Shown here piece after piece: positions 12,236 to 26,927 of a stretch of 64,000 nucleotides of DNA (within the stretch, counting starts at the first letter, position 1; each line of letters starts with the position of its first letter). Below the pieces are notes generated by a model. The model was not told the origin of the DNA. It did not search any database and saw only the letters and a list, made by a program, of their open reading frames with translations. A program made the position numbers and the translations under genes. The stretch comes from Prunella strophiata. Lineage: Eukaryota; Chordata; Aves; Passeriformes; Prunellidae. The stretch is from NCBI GenBank assembly GCA_036583965.1, contig JAZBQD010000017.1:24462385-24526384 (forward strand). Direction: 5' to 3'.

Positions 12236-15200
12236 ACAATCCAGACTCAATGAGCAGGAATATCAACGCACTGGGGAAAGCCATGCCTTGGCATCACTTC
12301 CTGTTTGAATTCTATTAATACAATATCCCCCAACCCCTAATCATTCTACAGTAACTCAAATGGCTGCTCACCATGAAGGAAAATTCCAAATAACCTAAAA
12401 CACTTCTCAGAAAGATAAACTGCAGCAAAAATATTTTTCTTGCCCTTTTTCCTCTAGCAGGACTTTCATAGAAGGCAAAGGCCCTTTCACTAGGCCTACA
12501 CCCTTAGTGACACAACACTGTGAGACCTGAAAAAAGGCCACAGCATGAGCAAATGTTGACACTCCAGTTCATATTTATCCAACTGGAGACAACCTTGAAC
12601 TAGATGCAAGGCAAAGCTCAGCATCTTGAAAGCTAACCACAGCCTTCTATTGCAACTATGGATAAAGCATGCCCTTTTCCACAAATGCATTGCACATTTT
12701 GTAAAAAGATGGTTAAAGCAACAGAAGTCTGCTCTTTTTTTTTTTCTTTTTTTTTTTTTTTTTGAGACATTCAAAAGGACAGATCCTCCAGGGTTCAACA
12801 AGACTTGGGTCCCTACTGCAGCTGTTCCCAGCTTTCCACACCTAGCTGCTATTATTTACATAGCTTTTCAGAAATTCCTGAGCAACTGTTTTCACAAAAT
12901 ACATGAAAACTCCATTATTTTTGAGACATCTCCTGCTCTGTTAGTTTTGATGTTGGTCTACATTTGGATAGAGGAAGGAAGTAGAAAATGGGAAAAAACT
13001 GTACTCAGTGTAACTTCTTACAGAAAAGAAGAAATGAGGCCAAACCCAAAACGTCATCAAAATAAACTGCTAATCTATACAGGCATAAGAGGAAAGAAAG
13101 GGAAAGAAATTCAACTCCTCATTCAATAAATTTCTTTAGGCTTATTTTTAGACATCCAAGATGTGACAAATATAGAAAGCAGAAGTGAACAGACATTAAA
13201 TAAATTTGTAAGACGTAAGAAAACAGTAAATATAGAAGGACAAGAAAAAAATATTTAACTTAAACAAAGCCATACAATTAATCCTTATAGCAGATGTGTG
13301 TATGTATTTGAATACCTCCCACACACTTCAAAGTGTTAATTCCATATAATATAGTTTAAACAAAATAAAAGAGTAATGAAATTGCTTAACAGGTTTTTAT
13401 TCCTTTGCAATAAGCACAAAGTGTAGGAATAGAAAACCCTGCCAGGGGCTGGGCCACTGTTGTAGCTGTAGCAGACAAGTTATTAGCATCATAAACATGA
13501 CACAGTGATAGCACTAAAGCAACAATGCACATTCCCCTCTGGAACAGATTTAACTTAGAGGCATAAGAGGTGCACAAAAACCAGCAGCAAAGGACAAAAT
13601 TTAAAAGTGCTTGAACAGCAGCTCTAGTGTGGAGATAGTATGATTTTACCATGCTTTTAAATAAGATCATGAATATATGTAAGATTTTTTTTTTTTGATG
13701 GGGAATGAAGATTCTTATGATAGCAACAATGCAACCATGGCTTACTGACAGCTAACTCATACAAAAAAGGTCATGAAACAAACTGGTCCTACAAAGAAAA
13801 TCAAGTCAGTCATGTCCCTAGAAAAAATTACTTTTACTGTGTGGTTAAGATCTTAGATGAATGGGCTGACATGATTGATGTTTATCTTAAATTCATCTAA
13901 GTGGAGAGAATATAATCATCCATACTATTAGACACCTGAAAACTTCTACTCTAAATGGGATTTCAGCAATGTGTCATCAGCCAGAGGTTATTCTAAAAAC
14001 AAAAGAGTTGTAAACAAAACTGCTCAACACTTTCAAAATTACAGCAGATTTATATGTTTTTTCATGTCATCTTCACATGTGTGTCATTAGTGTTGAAAAT
14101 ATACCACATTTTCTACATCTGGATATGTCTACTGCCAACATGGGTAGAAACATATGCATGCTTCAGGTCCTCAGGGTATTACCCAGAAAAGAATATTTGG
14201 AGGAATCTTTCCCTTCTTACTGTTTTAATGCTGTATTGGTTGTCAAAGGAAACAAAAAGAATTTTAATAAGTATTTTTACACTCTTATTTCATTGCATTG
14301 ATTCTTCTCTCTCCCTCATAGGCATAAAAGCATGGACTCATACCACTTGGAATGCATTCTCAGTTTTTTAATGGTTCAAATCTAATTTAACTCAAAATTT
14401 GAGGGATATCCCAGCTCTGCAATAATGAGTCTGCAGCAGAAGAAAAAGGAAGGAAAATGAAGAAAAAGGAAGAAAAAAGAAGAAAAAGGAAGTGCTTTCG
14501 CCATGATGAACTATTACAGTTTTAATTTCAAGAGTTTCCTATATGAAAGAGCTAGTACCCCAAACAACCAGATGACTGTTGATGTCAAATACACACAAGG
14601 TAATTTTAAAAAAAGTTAGGAATTTTCAGACTATAAAATTTCTCAGTTAAACTAAATCTGAACTGAAAATAAGCTCTAGTACTAATCCAAATGAGGAAAT
14701 TTGTTATCTAAAGCAGACAAAATATTTTTTTCTAATTACCCTGCATGTATTACACCCATTAAAATTATCATGTGAAGATTACTGTATATTGATGGGAAAC
14801 TGTCCGTTAATTAACTCTTCTGGGCACCAAATATTCCTCTGTGATATATTTTTCCATACAAACAGGACAATACTTTTGTCCTCTCAAGTAAAAACCTGAA
14901 GCAGCACATGAAAGAAGGAGAATAGAAATGAAGCCTATAAATAGGTGCTATTTATGAAAATAATATGTTGTTGATTTCTTTAATTGCTAAAAATAGCAAG
15001 TTGTGAAAATGTCTCTTGGGCACTTGAGGACAATTAAGAAACCAATTGGAACTGTGCATTGCATTTATTCTCACTTTTGAAAAAAATTATTTTCTCTATT
15101 CTCATCTCTTTAGCAGTACAGTAAGGTCAGAAGAAAATGTTCAGAGAACTCAGCTCAGATGATTTAGCATTTATTTCTAGCGTTGAGGTGTCTCACTAAA

Positions 15201-15313
15201 TAAGAGCATCTAGGTTATAATACAATGTGGCCGAGTATTCCACTTGCTGCGTTCAGAAGTGCACATTCACTTACAAACCTTAGAGGTATCAAATTCAGTG
15301 CAACCTGGGAAAG
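12236..15313. other. Unique AT-rich non-coding stretch
   Basis: No gene recognised. It includes a T tract listed separately and a purine-rich GAAGAAAAAGGAA stretch near 14437-14491. The 167-codon open frame at 12626-13129 runs through the T tract and shows no domain. Confidence 0.5.
12735..12763. repeat. Poly-T tract
   Basis: Twenty-eight T with one interrupting C. It could be the antisense of a poly-A tail, but the flanking sequence matches no processed gene or SINE that I recognise. Confidence 0.9.
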
Positions 15314-15705
15314 ATCACAGAATCATAGAACGGCCAGTGTTGGAAGTGACCTTAATCATCTCTTTCCAACTCCCCTGCCATGGGCAGGACCACCTTCCAC
15401 TTGATGAGGTTTCCCAGAACTGCATCCAAACTGGCCTTCCAGGGATGGAGCATCCACAACTTCACTACCTTCGCAGTAAACAATTTTTTTCCTAATATCT
15501 AATATTTTACTTTGAAGCCATTTCCTCTTGTCCCATCACTTCATATCCTTGTAAATAGTCTCCCTCCACCTTTCTTGTAGGCTCCCTTCAGGTCCTGAAG
15601 GGATATCTCCAGGTTTCTGAAGTGAAAACCATTTCTACAGCGTCCTCATTATCAGGGCTGTTGAATTTTCATTCTTCTGATGCCTCAGGTTGATATCCCT
15701 ATAGG
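15314..15705 (-). mobile_element. CR1 3' end fragment, minus strand
   Basis: It starts with tcacagaatcatagaacggc, the reverse complement of the CR1 3' terminus. It goes on through gtgttggaagtgaccttaat, tgccatgggcaggaccacct and ctcttgtcccatcacttcat in antisense CR1 order. About 390 bp survive and the 5' end is truncated. Confidence 0.92.
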
Positions 15706-18604
15706 TCACAAGGAACAGTCATTTTGAATGAAAAGTATGATTTTACTTAAAATGTTAAAAGAAAATTGACAGAAAAACTGTATGCATGGATAAACTCCTG
15801 TACACATACAACACTCAGGATTTGAATGCTGGATTTGAACTGCAGAATTTTCATATTATAAAGTTTTAAAAAATTAAATAAATAGAAGATGTTGTTGGAG
15901 ATTTCAGTGCTATTTAGGACAAAACAGCATTAATCCAATGCCATGATGTACAAGAAAAGCCCTAAAAGATGGTACTTAGTTACTGCTCCTGGGACTCAGG
16001 TACCTCAACACACCTAGCTAAGTGACCTATTCATGACATTCACTACCATCTCTGGTCTTGCATGACGGATACATTTACCCCCCAAGTTTAGACAGAAAAA
16101 GATGGTTTTTTCTGTCTGCTTTTGAAATAATGTAGCAAATGTAGAGAAATATCATGTTAAAAACAAGAAAAACATCCTTGCCTGAAGAAAAACTTTTAAT
16201 GATAGGCATCTCTTTCACTTCTTGTTGCATTTTTCCTACTCTCCAGGCTTTGTCCTTTAGCCCATCTACGAAACAGTTAAAACTTCAGGCTATAAGGGAA
16301 CAGTCAGCTTTCATACAGAGATGTTTCACTGTGAATGGCACAGCAATATATAAGAATCATTTTTTTCATAGTGGGCATGTACTGCTCTGTCTTTATAGAG
16401 ACATTTTTTTAATTTGGAACATAAATTAAATTAAATATTTATGCCAGAGCTGTCAAAAGAAAGACAAATAGGGCTGGCAAACAATTCTCTTAATGAAGTT
16501 CAATCACTGTAATGCACACTGTTGTCAAAGGGTAAGTGCAAGTTAATTTTTTCTTTAAAAGTTTTTCTCTGTTTTTCCTGACAGTCATGTCAGAAAAAAA
16601 TGATAGTTTGAAAGGTGATTTATTCAGAGCATAATCCTGTGCTCAGCTAAAGTGAATATAATTTCTTTTCCCTTTGGCAACATCAGCATCTGGTGAGTTT
16701 TTGAGGCTATTTATTTATGTTTACTAGTTGGTTTTGAGGAAGGTAGTTTCATTAATATGTATTTTTAAGGACAAAAAAATTCATCTACACAGAAGAGAGA
16801 TATCTTTTTTCTTATTTATTTAACTGCAGACATCCAAAGGAAATGGGCAATAACCTAAGCATAGCCAACAATGGTACCTCAGTATCCTGTTTACCTTACC
16901 CAGGTACAAAACTTGCTTGATCATCAGTAGGCAGAACAAAAAACTGTTCCTGAAACTCAGATTTTCAACTATGGAGAAATACTCTAAGAATTTTAAGAAC
17001 CTGCTTTTTAGCACAACTAATGTCATTTCTGTCTCCCACACCACCAGCTTCTCTTACTCTCAATACCATTTTAATACCTCCTAAGAGAGATTGGTAATAA
17101 TTGGCAGGACCAAAGCTAAATGGCCTTATTCAATGTCTTGCAAGTATGTAGAATAATTGCTGAAATACCTGAACTCCTGGGTCAGTGGCAAATTCCTGAA
17201 AAGCAGCTTACAGCACTGCCACAAAATTTAATTTTAATATTACTTTATATGTCAAGTCCTCCTAAGCCTTATCAACTCAGTTTAATGACCTTTTCCAAAT
17301 CTTTTCTCAATGAACTCATGTGCCATGTGAATAAGGGTGGATTGTATGGTTAAGAGCAAAGGACTGGCCTAGTTTAAAGTAAAAAACTGCATAACTACAT
17401 TCCAACTGCATACCTTTCTGGTCTTTGTTTCCTTGATAATCCCCAGTTACCTTTCCTTTGTGCCTTGATTTTCCCATTTTTAAACAGCATCAATGTCTTG
17501 TTTGACACAGTTTGATCAATAATACTGTTCAAAGAACTAGTAGCCTACATTCACTTCTGAAGGTCTTCAAACTCCAGTAAAAATATTGAAAGAGGAGTAA
17601 AAAGTACTGATCTACATTCCAGTCTCATTATAAAATCTCCTAGTACCTTTTAGTCCACTCTCTGCAATACTATATACATAACAAAATCTCTCATGTACGC
17701 ACAGTGTGATTTTAGCTGGCTCTTAATAAAACAAATACTGAGCTGATAACATGGGAAATAAAACCAGATACAGTAAAAGTATGAAGTCAATCACCAACTG
17801 GTCTACATTATCATTACTGAATTCCTTCTGCTGGAAATCACTGAAGTCCACCTTTTCAACCTGCTGTATTGTCTGATCCATCATAATGCAATGCCAGTCA
17901 GTTATAATTTATATTGAATAGTATTTTCTGCAGACAAAAATCCTGAGTCCTACACCTCAAATATCAGCTGGAATATAGATACAGCTGGAATATCAGCTTG
18001 AAAACAGTCCATTATTTCAGTGATCAAACATGTATATTTGCAGCATGAATTGTTATCAATTATTTTTCATAGAATATCAAATACTACTTTCTAAGGTCAG
18101 TATAAAGTTTGCAGAATACAATATATTTGCCTTCCCAAAAGAAAGAGGTATTTTCACAGAAAATTCAATTCAAGAAAGGGATAATTCCACATATAGCCTT
18201 TTTTCTCAGCAACACAAAAAGTCAGAAACCTCTGCAATCTGCTCAAGAACATAGAGAAGAGATGCCATAGGCAAATATTAGAGAAAACAAATAAGCAGAA
18301 TACAAATAAATAGAATAAAGACCATTCACATATTGTTGCCTGCCTCTCTTAATTTTTTCCTTTTAGGTGTAATTCATGAAAACTTCTACCTATAAAAACT
18401 TGTCAGTTTTCAATGCAAAAAACACCCTTTGGACTGAGGAGTAGTGGAGGTTCTTGCTAAGCATACCAAAAGGGTGCTAGGTTTTGGGTGAATTACTTCC
18501 TTGTGTTGGACCATTTAAAACTTATTTAGAAATTAAATCACATGTTTCACAACTTTCTTGAAAATCCAAGGTATCTTATAATTCTTAATAAGGTCTTATA
18601 TTCA

Positions 18605-18630
18605 TTTATATATATGTGTGTGTGTGTGTA
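18605..18630. repeat. Short TA/TG dinucleotide microsatellite
   Basis: An alternating TA run passes directly into a TG run, a compound dinucleotide repeat of about 26 bp. Confidence 0.85.
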
Positions 18631-21531
18631 CAAACACAAACTTATTTAGATTCCCGTAGTCTGCATATTTTGCTTTCCATGCTCAGAAACACCTACATAA
18701 AAGGGAGGATATTAGTGGGGTCAGTGCAGTATTAGAACAGGACAAGCATCTGAATATGAAATTTTGAGCAAGTACCTGCACTTCTATATATATATATATC
18801 ACACTGCCTGAGAATGTGTGTACTAATGATTCAATAAATTTCAATGCTCTCCTTGTTTGATATCACAGGTGAATAAATTAAAATTTTACTCAGCTTTGAT
18901 GTCTGATACCTTCACTGGCAGCACTGGATAAGCTTGAAGAGACTGTAAGTGTCATTTAGAAATTCAGTACAATATGAAATAGTATTGAGGGTTTTTTTCT
19001 CTTCTGGAGTATTGCTTTGTCTGCAAATGCAGTGAGATATGCTTATCTAATCTGATTCATGATTCATGCATCTGCAATTTCAGTAGCAACACTAGAACTA
19101 GTTTGCAACTTCAGCTTTTCTTACCTCCTTTGAATAATATGTATAACACAGAAATTTAAATTGGCTTTTTTGGTGATCTGTATATTTTCAGACATGCTGT
19201 CCCTTGAGATGGATCAACACCCATTTTTCATGAGACACATAGCAATTTTTAAAAATGAACTAAAAGAGACAGATGCAAATACCAGCATTGTGATTCCCAG
19301 ATCTGAGACCTATTGTTTCCCTGGACCTGAACATAGTTTAATGTTTCTCTGGTGAACATGCTTAGCCAAGTCATACAGAACTGAATGGTCATTCACCTGA
19401 AAGGCCAGTCCTAAGCAAATATTTTAGTGCCTGCTTTAGGATATCCAGCTGCACAGCCAATTATGGATGGTAATAAAATGGGAAACAGGTTATTCAGTTG
19501 CCCAACCCTGCAAGTAGTTTCTGCCACAACCCTGTTTTCCTTCACTGGGACAAAACAGAGTCAATGAGCCCTTTGCATGCTCAAAGAACTTGACCACCCC
19601 TGTTCTGGGCAAATAGAGCACAAGCTTGGGAATTAACCAAAAATTACTCCCAGGACAATGAACCAAAACAAGGTTTATACACAGTGTCCTGAAAGGAGCT
19701 GGATGTCTTGGACTGATGTAAGGATACTGCCACCCTGTCTGGAAAGAGGAGAGGTTTTGTGTTTGTTAAGTGCACACTCACCTATATCATCACTGGCCTG
19801 AATCTACTGACCTGTCTTTTAAGGAAAGAAAAGTGTTTGAGACTGTTGGTGGAAGCAGTGTCTGGCCTCTCTTCCAGCAAATAGATGCCACACTTACAAA
19901 AAGGAAATGGAGGGAGAAAGAGCCCAGAGGACACAAAGGTCTTTAGAAATATGTCCTCAGAGCAGAGGATAGAAGCAACAGCCCTGAAAATGGAGATAAG
20001 TAATAATGAGTTTTATTTTCTTGAGCTATTTAGACAATGAAGAGGACAAGATTTAGTCCTCTACAGAATTAAGGTAACAAAAAGCTGGAAGAAACTTTCT
20101 TCAATTTTCTTCTTGCTGAATAGAAAATCTTTGTTACTCTATTGTCACCACACTCACTCTAGAAAGGATGTCACAAGGCTGAAAGTAGATTTCCATTTCA
20201 AAACAGATATCCAAGCCCTATTAGCCATGATTTATGATCAAGGCTGGTACACAGACCCTTAAAATGAGGCCAGGTAAACTGCACACCTCTACTCCAAAAG
20301 CATGAAAAAGCTCCAGTCAGGAAGATGAGATCAGGAAGAGAATAAAATATACCACATTATGACCTTGACAGAGATGATTTGGATTTGCAGTGGTGGTAGA
20401 ATTTGACCCAAAACAGCTTAACATCAGTTATACAAAATCATCATTATAGGAAACTAGGAAACTTTTTCTATTATTATTATTTTTAATATTTACATTTGAT
20501 TAAATGAGCAATTCTTGAATAAAATATTAAACCCTGTCAGAAAGCAGAAGAAGTGATGGAAAATTAAAGGCATAAAAACGGCTTACCAAGGATTTTTCAT
20601 ATGGCTATACATTAAAGTAGAAGGTAACAAGACAGCTTTGAAGGATATGTTAAAAAGTCATGTCAGTTGCATTCCAGAGAATGAGAGAAAAATTGGTTAC
20701 AGAATGAAAATAGAGAGAGAAAAAAAGATGATGTATCAGTGGCAGAGTATATTTGTTTGGGTTTGGGTTTTTTGGTTGAATTTGGGGTTTTTTATTTTTA
20801 AAAAATTACTTATTATTATACAGATAACCTTATTTAAATGTTAATGTTTGAGTACGTGTAAGTACTGAATGAATTATATCATGTCAGATATAATTCATTA
20901 TAATTATAGCAATAATCATACATAGATGGAAACTCAGCACTTAAATGAGGAAATCAGTTGTTAGTAAAACACAGCCATTGTACAAAGTGGGAGAGAAATT
21001 ATTTGTTTAATGGTCAAGATACACTTTGTTTGCAAATCAGCATTTGATGTTATCAGAACATGCAAGTTTTTCCATAGTTTCATTTTATCAGTAGTGGTCA
21101 TACACATTCTAACTGGAAAAATGTCTACTCTCCATATTAGTATTATTAGCAAACAATACAAAAGCATATAAATGTCTCTAGAAAAAGCCATTTTTATATT
21201 ATGAGGTTACACTGTCATCCTTTTTTCACTATCTACCCCTCTGTTTTCTTAATTAAGTAAGACATAAACCAAATTTCTTGGGCTTGTAGATCACTGTATT
21301 GATTTTTAATAATTAAAGTTTATATACCAATAAAAGTTCAATTTATCATTATATACCTTAAGAAATGATTAATTAGTAAAATTCTATATATTCTTTGCTA
21401 CTCCTTAAATTAAATTCATGTCTCTCTTCTCCAAATTCTCTAACAGTGATGATCATGATATGACCTTGACAGTTGTCACGCCAGACTCAAGACTTACATA
21501 CCAGTATCTAAATCACACCATGCAACCCAGT

Positions 21532-21561
21532 AAAAAAAAAAAAAAGGTGGGGTGGGGGGGG
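21532..21561. repeat. A tract followed by G-rich run
   Basis: Fourteen A are followed by ggtggggtgggggggg, a purine-only stretch. The G runs could form a short quadruplex. Confidence 0.85.
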
Positions 21562-24500
21562 AAAGCCCATTAATGAAATATTGGGGTAAGTAGAAATAAG
21601 TTAAAAAATTAACTGATCTTGTTTTAATTGCATAACAGAATATTATTTACAAGTTAGTGGTTCTCAGCTCAAATGAATCTCAAAACCTGTAGTTTTGTCT
21701 TTATGAGTATTTCAGTTCTTAGTTCCAATTCTTGTGGTTGCATACCCACCTTCAGTGGGAGTGTAGACGTGATTGCTGACATCCTGAGGCCTCTCTGAAG
21801 AGCTGATCTTCAGCCTCAGCAGCAATGAAAGAGTGAGAGAGTCAGCAGAGCCCGGACTCAATGTGCAAGGCAGAACAGCACGAGCCTCTTCACACGTCAA
21901 GACCGTGTCTCCTCATTAGATATAATCTCACTAGTATGTAAGAGCCAGAAGAACATAAACTAACTGTTAATGTAATCTTTTATATAATTCTGATTGTATG
22001 CTGACAATCATTAAAGAACTTAATGAGGTTTGTCTTGAAAGACAGTAACTCTAAAATCACCTTAAAAATAACATCTCAACATTAAATCTATGTAAAAATC
22101 ACCAAGTCAATCATATCCTAACAGAAGCAGCAACCTTTTCTTTCTCCTTTTTAAGAATAGCTATGAGTTGTGATGTTCTTCAAACTTTAATTCATTACCA
22201 CTAACAAAGAGAATGAATTTTTTTTTTAAAAAGGTTAGGTATAAAAAAACCATCCCTTTGTTAAAGACTATAGGTATTAGACTTGGAATATTTTGAAATT
22301 TTATCACTTAAATGGGTGCTAAGATGCACCTTTCTTATTGTTTAAATACTCAGGGATCCAAAATTAACACTTCATATGACAAAATAAACCTATTTACAGT
22401 ACTAATATAGAAACCAGAAGGTTGGCAAATCAGTACACAAGTTTAATACTTGACTTATTTTGATGTCATTCAAATTCCCTCATCTCCAATGCTAGAGGTC
22501 ATTTTTAATAAGTACAAATATTACCATGTGAGAAAAGGTTTATCAGGCAGCAGTTTCACTGAAGTCCATACAGGAGCTCTATGACTATGTGTTCACAACC
22601 AGAATCTCCAAGTCACTGTTAGTGAGCAGCTGTTAAGCTATTCACACAAAATTAGTTTGCAGTTCATAGTTTATGCTAATAACATAAAAATCACACTAAA
22701 ATGGGCAAATAGATGGCTTGTTTGATGTCCATCTGAGAAGCCCACAGTGGGACATCTATTTGAGAAATGGACAATCTATAATGATGCAATAAATGCTGAG
22801 TAAATTATGACAATCACAACTTACCCAATTTTATGACAAAGAGCACCAGGAAAAAAGAAAATATTTTGCAGACCTGTGATTGTAGAGATGAGACTACAGC
22901 TGCCTTGGCAACTGTGGCATGAAGTTTGTGTTCATGACATTTCTGTCAGAATCCAAGCTCTAAATGTAAAAATTATATGGCAATTTTCTTTTCCCTTTCT
23001 CAACAAATATATGTGCTTTTCCTGGAACTCAGTAAACAGAACAATTTTAATCTGCATGTATAGACTGCAAGAGTGCAGTGCAGAGACTAAAACTGATAAA
23101 CATTAGGTAAACAAAAGAGACTGGTTAGAAGGCATGCACACACCAGATAAGGAATTAATGATCTGAGGAAATACAGCATTGTTCCTATTAAGGCATTGAA
23201 ATATATTGTTTATTGCTTTCTACTCTGCAGACATCTCAGTATGATGTGCTGATGCTTTTGCATCAAGGGGTGATTCAGATTTTATTTGTTAATGAAATAG
23301 CACACTGTGCCAGGCACAAGTGCTATGCCTAGCTGCCCAGAGTAGTGCCCAATCAGGTAATACATGCTCAGTAGTCCAGAAGCTAAACTTACTAACCTTC
23401 CCTAGAAAGATCAATTAACAGGTAGCTCTTTTGTGATCATTTCATTTGCAACCAAACCTGTGTTTCCTAAGACTATGATCAAATACCCAATTTTCAAAAT
23501 CAGTTAGGTGTTATTTCTGTCTTACACAGGTGAAAAGTTATGAATTTTACACTGAAAAATTATGGTATGCATGATTTACTTTTCAAATTTAAGGGATTAC
23601 ACAGGAATATTCATTTAAAAGCAGAATAATGTTATAACTATTATCAACCGCAGTGCTACATACTAAACCTCTTTCACTGCAGAATAAAAAAAAATAGCTC
23701 TAAGCACATGACACAAATAATCAAAAGGGACATCTGCCTATTAACTCTATAATATATTTAACATAATGGTAATACAGTGACTCATATGACTGATAGGAAA
23801 GAAACTGTGCGGCTAATCAGTAATTTAGAATTGCAGGAGGACTTCCAAGTTTTGAGATTATGAAAAGTAAGGACAGTCATGTAATTGAATCATGTAAGGT
23901 TTCCTGTTCCTAACTGCTTTCACACCTGTGTTCTGTCTCTCTCTAGGTTGGATCACAATTAAAAATTGATGTTATTGTGACTGATCCACCTCATGTCCCA
24001 ATATCCCATCTTCTGCTGTGGGATATATTTCTCTGTTCCACCAGCAAATCACAACTAGGGACACATTGATGCACAGACCACTGCTAGTGGCCACTTAATT
24101 TCCAAAGTCTACCCCAAAAGCTGAACCTAATTGTAATTTTTGCAGTTGAGGTGAATGATAGGCCTGAGTCATGACAAAGCGGGGTGAGAATAGAGATCAT
24201 TTTTTGTACTTTTGTGGTTGTTTGTACTAATAGACCTACAATAAAAACTTCCCTTTACACAATTGAAGTAACAACATGACATTTATAGTACAGAAAAACA
24301 ACTACTCAGAAGTTGCAAGAATTTAATTAGTCTCAATTCCACATAAATAAAGTCTAAAGATAATTACGAGATAGAAGCTGACATTAATCCAAACAACTAA
24401 ATTATGAAGATAATCATGAAACACAGAAAGAAATATTAAAAGCATCAAAAATATTTACAGGCCAATATTATAAGGCAGGAACATAAAAGGTCAAGGAAAA

Positions 24501-25314
24501 CTACAAAAAATCTTTAAAAATACCAAAGCCAACCTTCAGATTTAACTACAATAATGAAAGAAAGATGGTGAAAACATAGTTGGAAAGGAAAATAGATTAT
24601 AATAGACAACTTGGGAAAGGAATACCAAATGCCAGAAAAAAAATAGTATTTTCATAGGATATAATGACCAAAGAAAAAGAGGGAACAATATTGTATGGAA
24701 GGATCATATACAAATATTTTCATCATATACAAAGCATTTTCAAAGATCTTTAAATCCCTCAGAAGACACAGGTCCTCAGAACTGAAAGCTTATCTATGAT
24801 AAGTAGGTATTTTGATTAAAGGTATCATTAATTACTCATTGAATAATAGATTCTCTGTGACACAGTTTTGCTAAAAACAGACCCATACCAGCTGTAGGTA
24901 TTGTGTAGGAGGAACCATTGAAAAGATTAAGCTATTTTCTCAAGCACTCTTGAGTGCGATCTTTTAATTTTGCACTCTTTTCTCTACAAAGCCTATATAT
25001 GGAGCACTCTGTTTCTCACTCCCACTGGCATGATGTTCAGGGTTTCACTTCATTATTGAAGGCAAACCCCTCCCCATCTAAATTCTACTGCCCTCCTCCC
25101 ATGGTGCTTGCTGTAACATCCCTACTGAAACAACAGTAAAGACCATGCTACAGGCCAGAGTAACCCAGAAATACCAGTTAATTGTGCTTCAAATATGCCA
25201 GTGACATAGGAATTGCAACCCATGTCTTGCAAAGCAGAATAAATTACATGTTTAGATATTTGTAGCGTTCATATGTACCCCCATGGCAGAAGAATAACAT
25301 ACAGAATTATGAAG

Positions 25315-25735
25315 ACAGGCTGTCCTATAAAGATCAGCTAAAAGAATTGAGGCTGCTTAGTCTGGAGGAAAGAAGGCTTTTCTCCTTTTTTTATATATAT
25401 CTTCCTGTACCTAAAGTGGGCTACAAGAAAGCTGGAGAGGGGCTTTTTACAAGGGTATGTAGTGGTAGGACAAGAGGAATGGCTTCAAACACACCAGTAC
25501 ATTTAGACTGCTTATAAGGAAGAAATTCTTCACTGTATGAGTGGTGAGGTGTTGGCACCGGTGGCACAGAGAAGTTGTGGATACCCCATCCTGGGAACTG
25601 TTCAAGGCCAGGCTGTCTACAGCTCTCAGCAACCTGACCCAGCACAAGGTGGCCCTGCCCATGCCTGGCCAGGGGTTGGAACTGGATGGTCTTTAAGACC
25701 ATTTCCAGCCCAAGCCCATCTTTGATTCTATGATA
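25315..25735 (+). mobile_element. CR1 3' end fragment
   Basis: On the plus strand: ggctgcttagtctggaggaa, aggaagaaattcttcactgt, ccaggggttggaactggatg, ending tttgattctatgat. This is the ordered 3' end of CR1. A T-rich interruption near 25383-25402 replaces part of the consensus. The element is 5' truncated. Confidence 0.92.
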
Positions 25736-26310
25736 TTGAGGGGCTGAAACCTGTCTTTGAGGGAAAATTCAATTTAAAAATTCAAGAGACACATCCAGAA
25801 ACTTATGTACCAAACCTAAAATTAAAATTGCCTTTTACGTTGCTATATGAAGAGGCCTATGAAATTTAGTGAATTTCTTTGTTGTTCCCTTCAAAAGTAA
25901 TGGGTCTCTCAATCAAATAATCAAAGCATCTGAAATACAAGAAACCCTAAGTCACTCAACAATCCATCCTGTTTTCCTTTTGGTCTAACATCTCACAGAA
26001 AATCATAAAAATATGGAAGAACATCATAATTGTGGTAAAAAAAATTAGGATGAATATAACATTTTATTATGTGTGTATTTATTTAAGAGTGGCAAACCAG
26101 GTAATTTTTTTCACTTTTAAATTGGTGAAAAATTTAATGCATGAGAAATGCTTAATTACTTTATAATATTTTTCCTGAGAACAGGGGTTTACAATTGCAG
26201 CTTAAAATCTATATAGGTATTGTAGTTGGAGCTTCTGAGACTCAGAGTTCTGGCAAAGAAAATTACAAACTGCACTTCTCTGAATAAACAGATCATAACT
26301 GATAGGAAAT
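25736..26310. other. Unique AT-rich stretch between two retroelements
   Basis: Nothing recognisable. Confidence 0.5.
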
Positions 26311-26927
26311 TGTCTGGATTTCACCCCAGCCAGAAGCCAAGCCCCAGCAGCTGCTCACTCAGTCCCCCACCAGTGGGACTGGGGAGAGAATCAGAAGGCT
26401 AAAAGCCGCAAAACTCATGGGTTGAGATAAAAAGTTTCATAGGAAAAAACAAAAGCCAGATGTGTAGGCAAAGCAAAGCAAGGAATTCATTCACTGTTTC
26501 CCAAAACAAGGAATTTGTTTACTGTTTCCCAAGGGCAGGCAGGTGTTCAGCCATCTCCAGGAGAGCAAGGTCCTATCAGCTGTAGCAGTGACCTGGGCAG
26601 ACAGACATCTTCACTCCAAATGTGCACCCCTTCCTTCTTCTGCCCCCCACTTTGTGTGCTGAGCATGATGTCAGATGGTCTCGAAATCCCTTTGGTTGGG
26701 GCCACCTGTCCCAGCTGTGCATCCTCCCTAGCTCCCATTCACCCCCAAACTCCCTACCACCATGGCAGGACAAACAGTAGAAAAGGCCTTGGCTCTGTGT
26801 AAGCTCTTCTCAGCAATAACAAAAACATCTTTACATTATCAGCCCTGTGTTCAGCACAAATCCAAAACACAGCCCCACAGTAGTCACTATGAAGAAAATT
26901 AACTCTACCCTAGCCAAAACCAGCACA
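26311..26927 (-). mobile_element. Solo ERV LTR, minus strand, near complete
   Basis: The plus strand begins tgtctggatttcacc and ends ccagcaca, so the minus-strand LTR has TGTGCTGG...CCAGACA ends of the canonical TG...CA type. Its start on the minus strand includes tagagttaattttcttca, shared with the LTRs at 2175 and 56649. The flanks are gaaat on the left and gaaac on the right, a 5-bp target-site duplication with one mismatch. A 29-bp unit containing ctgtttcccaa is repeated twice near 26482-26540. No internal retroviral sequence adjoins, so it is a solo LTR. Confidence 0.82.

Larger units (their letters stand above)
15706..25314. other. Unique AT-rich non-coding stretch, 9.6 kb
   Basis: The second longest stretch without a dispersed repeat that I can name. 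Only short simple repeats were noted (18605-18630, 21532-21561), and a 12-nt direct repeat cagctggaatat at 17965 and 17982. No exon, RNA gene or conserved motif could be supported. Confidence 0.45.

Noticed and set aside
12626..13129. 167-codon plus-strand open frame
   Set aside because: It includes a Phe run coded by the T tract and shows no recognisable domain or codon pattern.
16565..16600. Small inverted repeat ctgaca/tgtcag with flanking T and A runs
   Set aside because: The stem is six bases plus A/T pairing, which is expected by chance in AT-rich DNA.
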